In this document: positions 1 through 9,775 of the stretch, one piece after another
Numbering within the stretch: the first letter of the stretch is position 1
Layout of the letters: each line of letters opens with the position of its first letter
Source of the DNA: Undaria pinnatifida
Taxonomy: Eukaryota; Sar; Phaeophyceae; Laminariales; Alariaceae
Length of the DNA: 64,000 bases
NCBI GenBank assembly: GCA_012845835.1
Contig: JABAKD010000005.1
Location: 3,917,155 to 3,981,154 of the forward strand
Direction: 5' to 3'
The notes under the pieces: model-generated
The model's database searches: none
What the model was told of the DNA's origin: nothing
The model's input: only the letters and a program-made list of their open reading frames with translations
Program-made: the position numbers and the translations under genes

Positions 1-940
1 GGCGTGAATGCAGCGAGGTCAGGGGGGGGCGTTGGGGGTTTCGAGAGGGGGGGGGGGGGGGGGGGTCCCGGCCGTAGAGCTGGGACTTTTCGTTTTGCGG
101 GGCAAAAATGAAGAAGCAGCGACGCTGGGATGAGGTTGATGATCATGGCTTGGCGCGAAAAGTGTATTTTTTTTTTTTTTTTGTGGTTGAAAGTGGTGAA
201 CGGTGCAGTGAGAAAATGGGAAGTTTTTTTTTTTTTTTGGCTGGCGCGCTCGTCGTGTATTACTACTACTTGACTACGTGGTGCAGGCGACTAGTTATGT
301 GGTACTTGCCTGTGTGTGTTTTTTTTTCATGCCGTAGGCATGTTTGTTCTGTCGCGCATGTTTTGTTTTGCTCTTGTCTTGGGCACTATTGATTGTGTGC
401 TCTTTTGGGGGTTTTATGGGGAATGGTGGGCACTTCGTGCAAATTTGCATGCAAATTGTTTTCGTTTTTTGCCTTATTGGCGGTGGCTTAGGGTTCATAA
501 CCCTTTCTTCGTTGCACCGCAAAACTTGTCCGATACTCGTAATTCCCAAGTGTTTTTTTTTTTTTTCCTGAGGTGGGGGTGCAGTTTTGCGAAGAGGTTA
601 ATAGCCTTTTGGGAGTCCGAGAAGGAAAATATGACGGAATACAACTGACGATTGCATCGTCGGCCAACTCCCGGGTTTTCTCCGCGCGCACGAGGGACTG
701 CTCTGTGCGCCTCGCCGACGAAAACGGCTTTAGGCGATCGGTTTGGCACAGCGTAGCTTACCATTTTACCATTCCGTTGTGGATTAAAATCGCCAACTTG
801 AAGCGTGGCAAAGCTGAGGACCGCAAAGAACAGGACGGCCACTCACGCGGGTGACCCCGAGCGAGAAGAGAAAAAAAGGCCCAAAAGTGACCCACCCGGG
901 CTGCTATACTAGCTTTTAATAGATCAGGTGGCGTGTCGTG
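1..940. other. Intergenic, homopolymer-rich; no gene seen
   Basis: No coding pattern is visible. The stretch has a long G run near 48-65 and several T runs (about 167-182, 225-238, 556-566). From about 745 to 905 lies a copy of repeat R3, recognised by the segment ending in an imperfect palindrome (about 836-856) that recurs elsewhere as GTCACTCGCGCGAGTGAC. Confidence 0.6.
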
Positions 941-2070
941 AGTCTTACTACGGTAGCCCCCCCTGAACATTCCTTCAACGAAATCGCCGGTTTTAAAACC
1001 AGCCGCCGGCCGTATCTTCTGAAATTGGGTGCCCCTCGACACCCCGCGTTCATCGTTCGAAAGCCCTTTGCAAACAAGAACATATATATATATATATATG
1101 GAGGCTTGTTTTTTCATAAGAGTACAAACAGTATCCCTTTGTCGTGTGGAGCAGCCATGAAACGTTCGTTAAAAAACATCGCCGGTTTTCGGGAGGGGCC
1201 TATCGTAGAACCAGTCTCGTGCTATTACGGTGTAGCCCCGCCCCCCCCCCAACTTTTCTTACCGCGAAATCGCCGGTTTCGAAACCTTGCTCACGGCCGT
1301 GTCTGCTGGAAAACGGTGTTTCTTGCCTCCCCGACGTCATCGTTCGATCGTTCTTTGCACACAAGAAAATGTAAGTTCTACCACCCTTTTTTGTTCGTTG
1401 CATCCTTCCTCGTGTCGAGCTACCATGGAACGTTTGTTGAAGACAATTAAGTGGCTAGTTTTTTTGGGGGGGGGTTATCGTAGAATCAGTCAGCTGACGG
1501 TTGCAGCAGCAGCAGCATCCTGTGCACACTTCACACGAAGAAACCCGGGCTGTGCCAGGGTATTGAATAGCTGACGACGATTCTACAGTCGAACTCCAAA
1601 TTGAATGCAACTAGGGTACTGTACCTGCAAGGCACGGCGACTGGTTCTACGATAGGCCCCTCCCAAAAACCGGCGATGCTTTTCAACGAACGTTTCATGA
1701 GCGCTCCACACGACAAAGGGATACTGTTTGTACTCTTATGAAAAAACAAGCCTCCACATATGTTCTTGGATATACTGGCAGTAGCGTAGCGGGTTCCAGT
1801 CGTTCTGCGGTAGCCCTCCCCCGACCTTTTCTTCGACGAAATCGCCGTTTTTTGACACCATCTCCCGGCCGTATCTCTTGAATTACGGTGCCCAGCTTGC
1901 CACTCCGACGTTATCGTTTGATTGTCCTTTGTTGCAAAAACAAGAAAAAAACAACGTGAAGATAGTTTTTTCGCTTAGCATCCATCCTTCCTCGTGTCGA
2001 ACAGCCACGAAGCGTTCGTTGTTCATGAAAACCGATGTTTTATTTTTCTTTTGGGGGGGGGGCGATCAAG
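941..2070. mobile_element. Cluster of MITE2 copies, two head to tail and one inverted
   Basis: MITE2 is a non-coding element of about 270 bp. Its ends read approximately GACTGATTCTACGATAGCCC and the reverse complement of this, with internal landmarks AACGAACGTTTCATGGCTGC and GATGACGTCGGGGTGGC-like sequence. Copies lie at about 941-1217, 1218-1490 and 1795-2070. The half copy at 1639-1756 is a near-perfect inversion of 1101-1216, giving a pair of roughly 116-bp inverted arms around a 420-bp spacer. A TA microsatellite (about 1080-1099) sits inside the first copy. No transposase is present, so these are non-autonomous. Confidence 0.7.
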
Positions 2071-2139
2071 GGTAGGGGGGGGGGGGTAGAGGGGGGGAGG
2101 GGTAGAGGGGGGGGGGGGAAGGGGGGGGGGGAGGTGTAG

Positions 2140-2416
2140 ACGCGTGCCACGATAGAGGTGCACCACTTTTTTTCTGAAGTCCCTGACTTTAGGAGCTTAA
2201 CGCATGTCCTTCTTAACCCCAAAAACTGATTTGGAGAAAAAAATAAAACCGCTTTGATCCCGGATATAGAACATCCCATGACCTAGGTATATAACGAGAA
2301 TCAGGCGAAAACACTATTTGCCAATTTCTGACGGTATTGGGTTAAGGACCCATGTCATTCAGAAACGATTTATGCCAAAAAAAGGTATACCTTAATACCT
2401 CTAGCGTAGCACGCGT
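2140..2416 (+). mobile_element. MITE1 copy
   Basis: It begins with a close match to ACGCGTGCTACGATAGAGGT and ends with its reverse complement, giving 20-bp terminal inverted repeats with one or two changes. The interior has the family landmarks: CACTTTTTTTCTGA near the left end, a CCTAGGTA box in the middle, and TTAAGGACCCATGTCATTC followed by CGCCAAAAAAAGGTATACC near the right end. It is non-coding, and a G-rich homopolymer tract lies immediately to the left. Confidence 0.75.
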
Positions 2417-2839
2417 CTGTACTCAACTTACGCATGGCCGTAGCCGTATTTGACCGTAGACCCTGGCATCCACACTATGCCGGGACGGAGCACGTCGGGT
2501 TTTCACCAATCAGGCAGGCATTTTGCTTGCACCGAGCGCGAAGGCGTTCGGCGGGTCGCTCGAAGGGTGACCTGCATCCTCGCAAGAACCTCTCGTGAGA
2601 CGGACTCCGGCACCTTGTGCCTGTTTTCTTTTTTTGCTGATGGATGACAGCGCCAATGAGTTATACTTTGTTTTCGGGTGTGTGGAGGCATACGGTGGAG
2701 GGGTAACTTTTTGGGCGTCCTTTTTGCAATGGCCAGGAGTCACTCGCGCGAGTGAACCCCCCCGTTTTTTTGCAGTCTCAAGACTTCGAGCTTTTATTTT
2801 TTAGTGGTATGAAAAACCGTCGTGGAATGGTGAGCTACG
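2417..2839. other. Spacer with R3 copy; no gene
   Basis: About 2680-2815 holds an R3 copy in minus orientation, containing AGTCACTCGCGCGAGTGA (about 2737-2755). The part at 2440-2640 resembles 50140-50340, including GCCGGGACGGAGCACGTCGG-like sequence in both. It is therefore another dispersed repeat rather than a gene. Confidence 0.55.
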
Positions 2840-3745
2840 ACGCGTGCTACAACGGAGGTGCGCACCACTTTTTTTCCTGAGGTTTTCTCAATTTTGAGAG
2901 CTTAAGACAACTCTCTCCCAATATCTGATTGAGAGAAAAATCCAACCGCTACCGGGTGAAAAATCGCACGGCCTAGGCACACCACGAAAAATCACACAAA
3001 AAAAATGGCCTATAATTTTTGTTTTTCCCGACGATTTTGGGTTAAGGAGCCCCGTCATTCAGTATCAATTTTCGCCGACAAAAAACGGCCTATTATTATT
3101 TGTTTTTTCCCGACGATTTGGGGTCAAGGAGCCCCGTCATTCAGTAACAATTTTCGCCAACAAAAAACGGCCTATTATTTATTTCTTCCCGACGATTTTG
3201 GGTCAAGGAGCCCCGTCATTCAGTATCAATTTTCGCCAACAAAAAACGGCCTATTATTTATTTTTTTCCCGACGATTTTGGGTCAAGGAGGCCCGTCATT
3301 CAGTAACCATTTTCGCCAACAAAAAATGGCCTACTATTTATTTTTTTCCCGACGATTTTGGGTCAAGGAGCCCCGTCATTCAGTAGTAACCATTTTCGCC
3401 AACAAAAAATGGCCTATTATTTATTTTTTTCCGACGATTTTGGGTTAAGGAGCCCCGTCATTCAGAATCCATTTTCGCCAAAAAACGGTGTACCTATTTT
3501 TTATTTTTTCCGACGATTTTGGGTCAAGGAGCCCCGTCATTCAGAAGCCATTTTCGCCAAAAACCGGTATACCTATTTTTCATTTTTTCCGACGATTTTG
3601 GGTTAAGGAGCCCCGTCATTCAGAAGTAATTTTCGCCAAAAAACGGTATACCTATTTTTCATTTTTTCCGACGATTTTGGGTTAAGGAAGCCCCCTCATT
3701 CAGAAACCGTTTTCGCCGAAAAAAGGTGTACCTCTATCGTAGGAT
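2840..3745 (+). mobile_element. MITE1 copy swollen by an internal tandem array
   Basis: The left end at 2840 matches the MITE1 terminal repeat with a few changes, and the right end at about 3726-3745 keeps the ACCTCTATCGTAG half. A normal copy has one GACGATTTTGGGTTAAGGAG module near the right end. Here it occurs nine times in a row, raising the length from about 280 to about 900 bp. Confidence 0.7.
3030..3740 (+). repeat. Nine-copy tandem repeat, period about 80 bp
   Basis: The phrase GACGATTTTGGGT followed by AAGGAGCCCCGTCATTCAG starts at 3030, 3112, 3191, 3271, 3351, 3433, 3512, 3591 and 3670. The first units end in a GCCAACAAAAAACGGCCTATTA-like spacer, and the last ones in AAAAACGGTATACC. 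The period is close to, but not always, a multiple of three, and apparent open frames through it are repeat artefacts. Confidence 0.85.
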
Positions 3746-3767
3746 TGTTTTTTCTTTTCAGTGGAGT

Positions 3768-4160
3768 ATGTTCTGAGGCTTAGTTCGGATGAGCTATTGG
3801 TTAACCTTTTGGAAGTGGTCAAACGGACTAATACCCCACTAATACCTCAACATACCTTATCAAACGGCGTCGTCGGCAGGGCATGGATTTTTGGGGTCGT
3901 CGGTTCAAACCCCACATCCACCATAATAAACTTTTTCAGGCTTTCCCCATGTCGAACTTGAAAAATACTCTCCCCGGTATACCCAGGAAATGAAACGGCT
4001 TGAATATATTGACAGGTCCGCCCGTAAATCCGGCCGACCTGCTATCCCGCCGTTTCAGGGGGGAAGAGTGTTATAAGGCTTAGTTTGGGTAAGCTATTGG
4101 TTAACCTTTTGCAAGTGGTCAAACGGACTAATACCCCACTAATTCCTTAACAAGTACCAG
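3768..4160 (+). repeat. Direct repeat pair with tRNA-like motifs
   Basis: About 95 bp at 3768-3870 recurs at 4067-4160 (GAGCTATTGGTTAACCTTTT, then GTCAAACGGACTAATACCCC). The first part resembles a polymerase III A box. After the first copy, GGTTCAAACCC near 3900 resembles a B box with a CCACATCCACCA-like end. The A to B spacing is too long for a normal tRNA and no acceptor stem could be formed, so this is at most a tRNA-derived relic. Confidence 0.4.
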
Positions 4161-4165
4161 GTACG

Positions 4166-5020
4166 GGGTAACTCGGGCAAGTAGCTCAACATGGTTGTGA
4201 AAAAGGGGTAACTCCCCTTCCTTACCGTGGTAGACTTGAGTCAGGGTTATCGTAGAGGCAGTCCTTCCAGTGGTGCTAAGCGATTTCACCAGCACAATTC
4301 GTATTCATCCGTTTTATTACCGAGCCAAGGTTGTCTGTCGGCCATACCGTCGAGCTGCTCGAAAGTCTGCCAGACCGCGCCGGGAAAAAAAAGCAAATTC
4401 CAGCGAACGGTACTATATATACCAAAACACGTTTTTTTTCGCGCCTCTTCGACGTACAAAAAAAAAACGTGGATTACACGGCACAATGACAAAAAAAAAG
4501 GTTTCTACGTCCCACACCCACTAAAATGTAAGACGGTATACCGTTTTCTGGCAGTCTTCGCGGTAATTGGGGATGTATAACTTGTGCCTGGGGTACACCA
4601 ACACCTATGTACACGCCAACATCGACGGTATATCTTTTTTTGGGGCGAAATGCCTACACATACCATATATATACCTCAAGATGCTTCTTGTGACGGCTTG
4701 TTTATGGTGGCCAACAAACCCGTCAAGGCGTCTTTGAACTTATCATAAAGTTTTAATGTGTGGACGTCTTTGACAGCTGTCCGTCAAGGGGCAAGAGTGT
4801 TGTTGTCAACCGAGACATCTACGCTCGCTCATGACGGTAAAGCTATTCCTCTACCGATGCCTAGGCCCGGGGAGGCTCTCTTCTTGCGCGGCCGAGATGT
4901 GAGAGGCCGGCGCCTCCGCGGCCTTTGACATATCATGACGTCAAGCGTGCGGCGGGAAACATGGGCTGGAGCGGCCGGTCTCCTGCCTCGCCGTCGTAGG
5001 TGCGCCGAGGGGCAGGCGTT
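4166..5020. other. Intergenic; no gene seen
   Basis: The sequence is AT-rich up to about 4800, then GC-rich (4860-5010). Reading both strands shows no open frame with coding-like composition and no recognised repeat. Confidence 0.5.
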
Positions 5021-5465
5021 ACAGAACCGAGTGTCAAACGAGAGATTTGGGGGCCAATTCTACGTGTACATGTGCTGAAAGGAACACAACGATGTACAAC
5101 GCCGAGGTAACGTCAAAACCACCTGGAGACGGCAGGTGCTACAGAAACGACTGTCGAACGAGCGATTCAGGGGGCGTTTTTACGAGTACACTGTGATGAA
5201 AGGAGCACACAACGACAGACAAAGCCGATGTGTGGTCAAAACTAGACCTGAAAGATGTTTTTTCACAGCCTATACATGTGCTGAAAGGAACACAACGATG
5301 TACAACGCCGACGTAACACCTGGATATGGCAAGCGCTACAGAAACGATTGTCGAACGAGCGATTCAGGGGGCGTTTTACGAGTACACGGAGATGAAAGGA
5401 GTACACAACGACAGACAAAGCCGACGTGTGGTCAAAACTAGACCTGAAAGACGTTTTTTCACAGC
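5021..5465 (+). repeat. Tandem repeat of about 197 bp, 2.5 copies
   Basis: The phrase ACAGAAACGACTGTCGAACG occurs at 5141 and 5338 (spacing 197), with a shortened, more diverged copy starting at 5021. Each unit carries GCGATTCAGGGGGCGTTTT, a GAAAGGAACACAACGA-like stretch and GTGGTCAAAACTAGACCTGA. No coding function is seen. Confidence 0.75.
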
Positions 5466-5528
5466 CTCAACCGATCGCCCGCAACAAAGATAAACACCAC
5501 CAGATATCCGGTGCGGAAAATAAAATAC

Positions 5529-5635
5529 CAAATAATCGCGCGTATGAAAATACGTGGAAGTGTGGTGAGCTTAAGCTTTATTTTTCACCATCCGCCGGAG
5601 GATGAAAAAAAAACAAAAAAAAACAAATAATCGCG
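5529..5635 (+). mobile_element. 5'-truncated poly(A) retroelement (SINE-like) with target-site duplication
   Basis: The element body (5541-5623) carries GCTTTATTTTTCACCATCC and CCGCCGGAGGATG and ends in an A-rich tail interrupted by C. It matches the 3' half of fuller copies at 31754 and 63623. The 12-mer CAAATAATCGCG directly precedes it (5529-5540) and directly follows the tail (5624-5635). A flanking duplication, an A tail and a missing 5' end are the hallmarks of target-primed reverse transcription. Confidence 0.75.
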
Positions 5636-5639
5636 TGTT

Positions 5640-7483
5640 CGTACAAGGTTCCTTCCTCTGCGGGATGGGGTCGGCTTTAAATCCCGGGGGTGTCTTGAGT
5701 TGAAAATAAAAAAAAGGGGAAAAACAAAATTCTTTAAAACTACGTTCGTAGTAACGAAAACAAAAATTAGCCACCGCGCAAATAAAACCAACCCAGCACG
5801 TGACACCGACTATTTCACAGCTGAAACGAGTGTGTAGCTTACTCCATATTACGCATCGGCAATGTTTATTGCACTAGAAGAAACGCTTAATTTGTCATTT
5901 CTTCGAGCGTTTACAATGCATGCAAGAGGTTTCGGGCGACGTCTCTCAAACGCGCATCCCTCGCAGCACGCTCCCCCTGCCTCGCCTCGAGGTAATGCCG
6001 CACCCTGCCCGCCGCCCCCACTTCCCCCCCCCACACCGTGCACTCTGTACCAACCCCCCCCCCCCCGGCTTGCGGAGGAGCCCCCAGTCATCCACCGTCC
6101 ACCTAGCGCGCCGCTCTTGCCAGAAGGTGCGACGGTGGTCGCACCTCGTCCACCCACCAGCAGCCGCGCTACGTTTCCCTCCGTTAGGCGGGATTCGCAG
6201 CGCGCAGAATTTTCGTCGCTGTTTGGCGTTCGACTTACCGCTGACTTGGTTGTCCCCAAAGCTCCACCTCTGCTGCCACTACCACCACCACCGCCGCCGC
6301 CGCCACCACCTGGTCCATCATCACCACCACCACCACCACCACCACCACCACCACCACCACCACCACCGTCACCAACCCCCTGCCGGACAGAATTTGACGA
6401 CCGAGTTAGGGGACCACGATGAGTCGGGGCAGCTCGTCGAGGTTGGCCGGCTACGGGCGGTCTTGGCGGTGTTGTCGACGATTGCTGCAAACGTGCCCTC
6501 CCCGATGAGGCCGTCGCGGTATGCTGCTGCCGCGATGGTGGCGCCGAACCGTCAGCGCGTGAGTGGTTGGATACGCGAGCGGAAGCGTAGTTCTCGATCC
6601 CCTGACGGTGCGTTCACACGATTGTCCGCACCGGGGGGGGAAGGGGAGGACGCACAGCGGCTCGGTTCGGGGAGGGTATGGGCGTTGGCTTGCGATTTTC
6701 AGCTCTGGGTAGGAGGGGGAGGGGGGTGGAGGATGCACCAAGTTTCGGGAAGGACCACGCCGGCGGCAGAGGGCGATGTCCCTATTTTCACAAAGACTAC
6801 TCTGCGGCGTGATTTTTTGCAGAAGCTGGGGGTCACTCGCGCGAGCAACCCCCCACCCCCCTGTTTCTCTTTTGCGGTCTTACGTTTTCTTGATGTTTAT
6901 TGCTGACGAGTAAATCAACCCGCAGTGGGATGGCAAATATCTACGCCTCACCAAAAAAACTCGCCTCGAGTATTTTTTTGTCCGTGAGGAAGTACTGATT
7001 GCAATGGAGTGCCCTCCGTAGAAGGATAGTTTATAGATTCGACGTGAAACCATGTTATGGTTGAGGTGAAACCATGTGACATTAGATGTCACATTCACGT
7101 CAAGGCCATCATAGATGGGCGATAATGTAGGTGACGACGATGGGACAAGCAGGACGCCCCACATCTCACTACCTGCTCTACCTGCTCTACTTGCTCTGCC
7201 CTGCGCTGCCGTGTGCCAAGGGCCTGTTTTGTCTGTCTTTTAGAGTTCAATGTAGAGGAAACAATGCATAAGCTTTGAGTCTATCCAGCGAGCCATGATC
7301 ATGAGGAGTGACCAAACAAGGGCACCGGAACCCATGAGGAGCACGCTTCCCGACACCGGCCAACCACGCATCCCTCCCCCACTCGGAGTACCACAACAAT
7401 TGGCGTCGTCGGAGCAGCAGTGAAAAACGGGGGGGGGATACCCACCCCCCCACCGTAAAAGCTGTGTTTTTTTCTTAACGCAG
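5640..7483. other. Low-complexity intergenic region; possible lone exon
   Basis: A CCA/CAC microsatellite occupies about 6276-6370 and produces Pro, His and Gly homopolymers in all frames. On the minus strand, about 6540-6400 reads as a short GC3-rich frame containing AYRDGLIGEGTFAAI, which could be an exon, but no gene context was found. About 6820-6910 is an R3 fragment. Nothing else is recognised. Confidence 0.4.
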
Positions 7484-8072
7484 CTTTAGACTCGTTCTAC
7501 GGTAGGCAGCCGCCCCAACTTTTCTTTAACGTAATCGCCCTTTACATCAAACCAGCTCCCGGTTGTGTCTTCTGAAATACGGTGTCCCCCTGACGCGTGC
7601 TACGATGGAGGTGTACCTTTTTTTCGGCGTAATTTTTTTCTTCTTAATGATGGGGCTCCTTAACCCAAAATCGTCGGAAAATAAATAAATAATAGGTCAT
7701 TTTTTTTTTTTGCATGATGATTTTCGTTGTGTACCTAGGCCATAGGGTTTTCCATCGGGCACGTGTAGCAGTTTTATTTTTCTTCCAAAATCAGCTTCTT
7801 TTTTTTTTGGGGGGGGGGGGGGGGGAGATATCTTAAGCTCCCGAATCGAGGAACCTCAGGAAAAAAGTGGTGCATTTTCTCTATCGTAGCAGGCGTCCCT
7901 TTGCCACCCCGACGTCATCGTTCGATAGACCTAAGTTGCACACAAAAAAATATATCATTCATGGAGACCTTTTGTTAATAATAGCGTCCTTCCTTGTGTC
8001 GAGCAGCCATGAAGTGTTCGTGATTCAAGAAAATCGCTGGTTTTGAGGGAGGGGCTACCGTAGAATCAGTCC
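7484..8072 (+). mobile_element. MITE2 copy split by a nested MITE1
   Basis: The left part (about 7484-7592) begins GACTCGTTCTACGGTAG and reads into ATACGGTGTCCCC. The right part (about 7897-8072) resumes with TTGCCACCCCGACGTCATCG and ends GGGGCTACCGTAGAATCAGTC. Uninterrupted copies have these two parts joined, so the MITE1 between them arrived later. Confidence 0.8.
7593..7896 (-). mobile_element. MITE1 copy nested inside MITE2
   Basis: The outer ends read ACGCGTGCTACGATGGAGGT on the left and CTATCGTAGCAGGCGT on the right, and the interior is in minus orientation (GGGGCTCCTTAACCCAAAAT near 7653). It interrupts the MITE2 at 7484-8072, which sets the relative age of the two insertions. Confidence 0.8.
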
Positions 8073-8215
8073 TTAGCTTGCCATTCCTTGCTTAAAACGG
8101 TACGAACGCTTTTTATGATCGCGACGGAACAGGGAGGGGAGGGTCGCTCGCGCGAGTGACCCAGAGCCACTGCATGGACCAAAAGTGACCCCCCCCCCCC
8201 CGCCCCCGCCCCCCC
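8073..8215 (+). repeat. R3 repeat copy
   Basis: R3 is a non-coding dispersed repeat with a central near-perfect palindrome. Here it reads GTCGCTCGCGCGAGTGACCC (about 8144-8163), followed by CCAAAAGTGACC and a C-rich tract. It fills the gap between two MITE2 copies. Confidence 0.65.
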
Positions 8216-8492
8216 CGACTGCTTCTACGATGATAGCCCCCCCCCGAAAAAAACAGGTATTTTCTTTAACGAACGTTTTCATGGCTGCTCGACACGAGGA
8301 AGGACGCTGTTAACAAAAGGTCTCCATGACATTTTTTTTGTGTGCAACTTAGGTGTCTATCGAACGACGACGTCGGGGTGGCAAAGGAGCACCGTATTTT
8401 AGGAGGTGCGGCCGGGAGCTGGTTTCAAAACCGCCGATTTCGGTAAAGAAAAGTTGGGGGGGCTACCTACGGTATACCGTAGAACAACTCCC
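8216..8492 (+). mobile_element. MITE2 copy
   Basis: It begins GACTGCTTCTACGATGATAG at 8216 and ends CTACGGTATACCGTAGAAC near 8492. It contains AACGAACGTTTTCATGGCTG, GACGACGTCGGGGTGGC and GGTTTCAAAACCGCCGATTT. It is non-coding. Confidence 0.75.
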
Positions 8493-8593
8493 CCTTACCG
8501 CAGTACCGTAGGCTTGGTCCATGAAGGGGAGGAAGGGGAGGTGGGAGAGCAGGAGATCCCTCGTCAGCAGGGCAAAGGAAGATGCTGAAACGG

Positions 8594-9123
8594 ACGCGTG
8601 CTACGACAGAGGCGCATCACCCTTTTTTTCTGAGGGGTTCCCTAGTTTTGGGGGCTTCTCAAGACCTCTCCCAAAAAACTGATATTTTTGGAGAAAAGCA
8701 AAACTTCTACCGGTTGAAAAACCCCACGGCCTAGATACACGACAAAAAAGGACGAAATTTCCGACGATTTTGGGTTAAGGGGCCCCGTCATTCAGAAACC
8801 ATTTTCGCCAAAAAAAGGTATACCTTAATATTGACGATTGTGGGTTAAGGAGCCCCGTCATTCAGAAACCATTTTCGCCAAAAAAAGGTATAACTTAATT
8901 CTGACGATTTTGGGTTAAGGAGCCCCGTCATGAAGAAACCCTTTTCGCCAAAAAAAGGTATAACTTAATTCCGACGATTTTGGGTCAAGGAGCCCCATCA
9001 CTCAGAATTTTCGCCAAAAAAAGGTATACCTTAATTCCGACGATAGTATTAGTAGGTTAAGGAGCCCCGTCATTCAGAAACCATTTACGCCAGAAAAAGG
9101 TATACCTCTATCGTACCACGCGT
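8594..9123 (+). mobile_element. MITE1 copy with five-fold internal module
   Basis: The ends match the MITE1 terminal repeats (ACGCGTGCTACGACAGAGG at 8594; CCTCTATCGTACCACGCGT ending at 9123). The GACGATTTTGGGTTAAGGAG module recurs at about 8762, 8832, 8903, 8973 and 9038 with a period near 70 bp. This is a second, independent expansion of the module amplified nine-fold at 3030-3740. Confidence 0.75.
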
Positions 9124-9124
9124 C

Positions 9125-9460
9125 CACCCTTGAGGGATTTCACTATCCCACGGCGGGGGCTGCCCTTTTTTGGCCCAACGTTTCAGGCCGTTTGAGCTCC
9201 TCAATCGCGAGGAACTACCGGTCAGCCTGATGCTGTTTACGGGCACGGGTACATTTGGTTTACGGCTAGGGCGTGGAAGGATCGATCGGATTGCGCGTGC
9301 GAAGTGTCCGTCGAAGTTCACGCATGCCGACGGGTGAGATAAGGTGAGATAATTCAGCTCCTCGTTTTTTGGGGGAGAGCTCAGAATTTTCTTGTTAGAA
9401 TCTTCTGCACTCCTACCGTTTTGGGATGACCCTGAAGGCGGATGTAGGCACCTTGGACTA
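9125..9460 (+). repeat. R5 repeat copy
   Basis: R5 is a dispersed non-coding repeat of about 250-300 bp. Its landmarks are a GTTGAGCTCCTC-like box followed by GGAACTACCGGT, and further on a stretch resembling AGAATCTGCTGCACC. Other copies lie near 19600, 37170, 41580, 42990, 53868 and 55205. Open frames here on the minus strand follow the repeat and are not conserved between copies. Confidence 0.5.
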
Positions 9461-9540
9461 CATCCAACTTGGAACGCGTGCCACGATAGAGATAGCGATT
9501 TTTGATACATATATTTGGATGCATTTCCTTCCACAGCTGT

Positions 9541-9775
9541 CAGATTTTGTCCCCCTCAGAAACGGGTTTTATAGTTTCCGCGCACAGACTGACTAACATC
9601 ACCCTGTTGGCCCTGATAGCTACACTGTAGTTGTAAGGGGAGTCGCCGACGTATGTCCTTAATGAGGACACACAACCCGCAATACGCGCGATCGGAGTAT
9701 CACACACACAGCTTGCGAAGATGAGTTTCGACAAAATCTTCAATCTCACAGCTGGAGTGTATTTTCATTTTTGTA
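9541..9775. repeat. Dispersed repeat, inverted partner of 25995-26165
   Basis: Reading the minus strand from about 9770 down to 9596 gives a sequence closely similar to the plus strand at 25995-26165. Shared phrases include GAGTATCACACACACAGCTT-like, TCGGCGACTCCCCTTACA and AGCTACACTGTAG. A shorter related piece is at 48020-48060. The identity of the element is unknown. Confidence 0.6.

Noticed and set aside
3005-3685. Apparent repetitive protein with FWVKEPRHS motifs
   Set aside because: It follows the 80-bp tandem module of an expanded MITE1; the period changes between units, so the peptide changes frame and register.
3885-3930. tRNA gene suggested by GGTTCAAACCC and a CCACATCCACCA end
   Set aside because: No acceptor-stem partner or D arm at a suitable distance could be found, so it is treated as a tRNA-like relic.
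5849-6906. Long Gly-, Pro- and His-rich open frames on both strands
   Set aside because: They are driven by the CCA/CAC microsatellite and C-rich runs. Only a short minus-strand segment near 6400-6540 looks exon-like, and it has no supporting neighbours.
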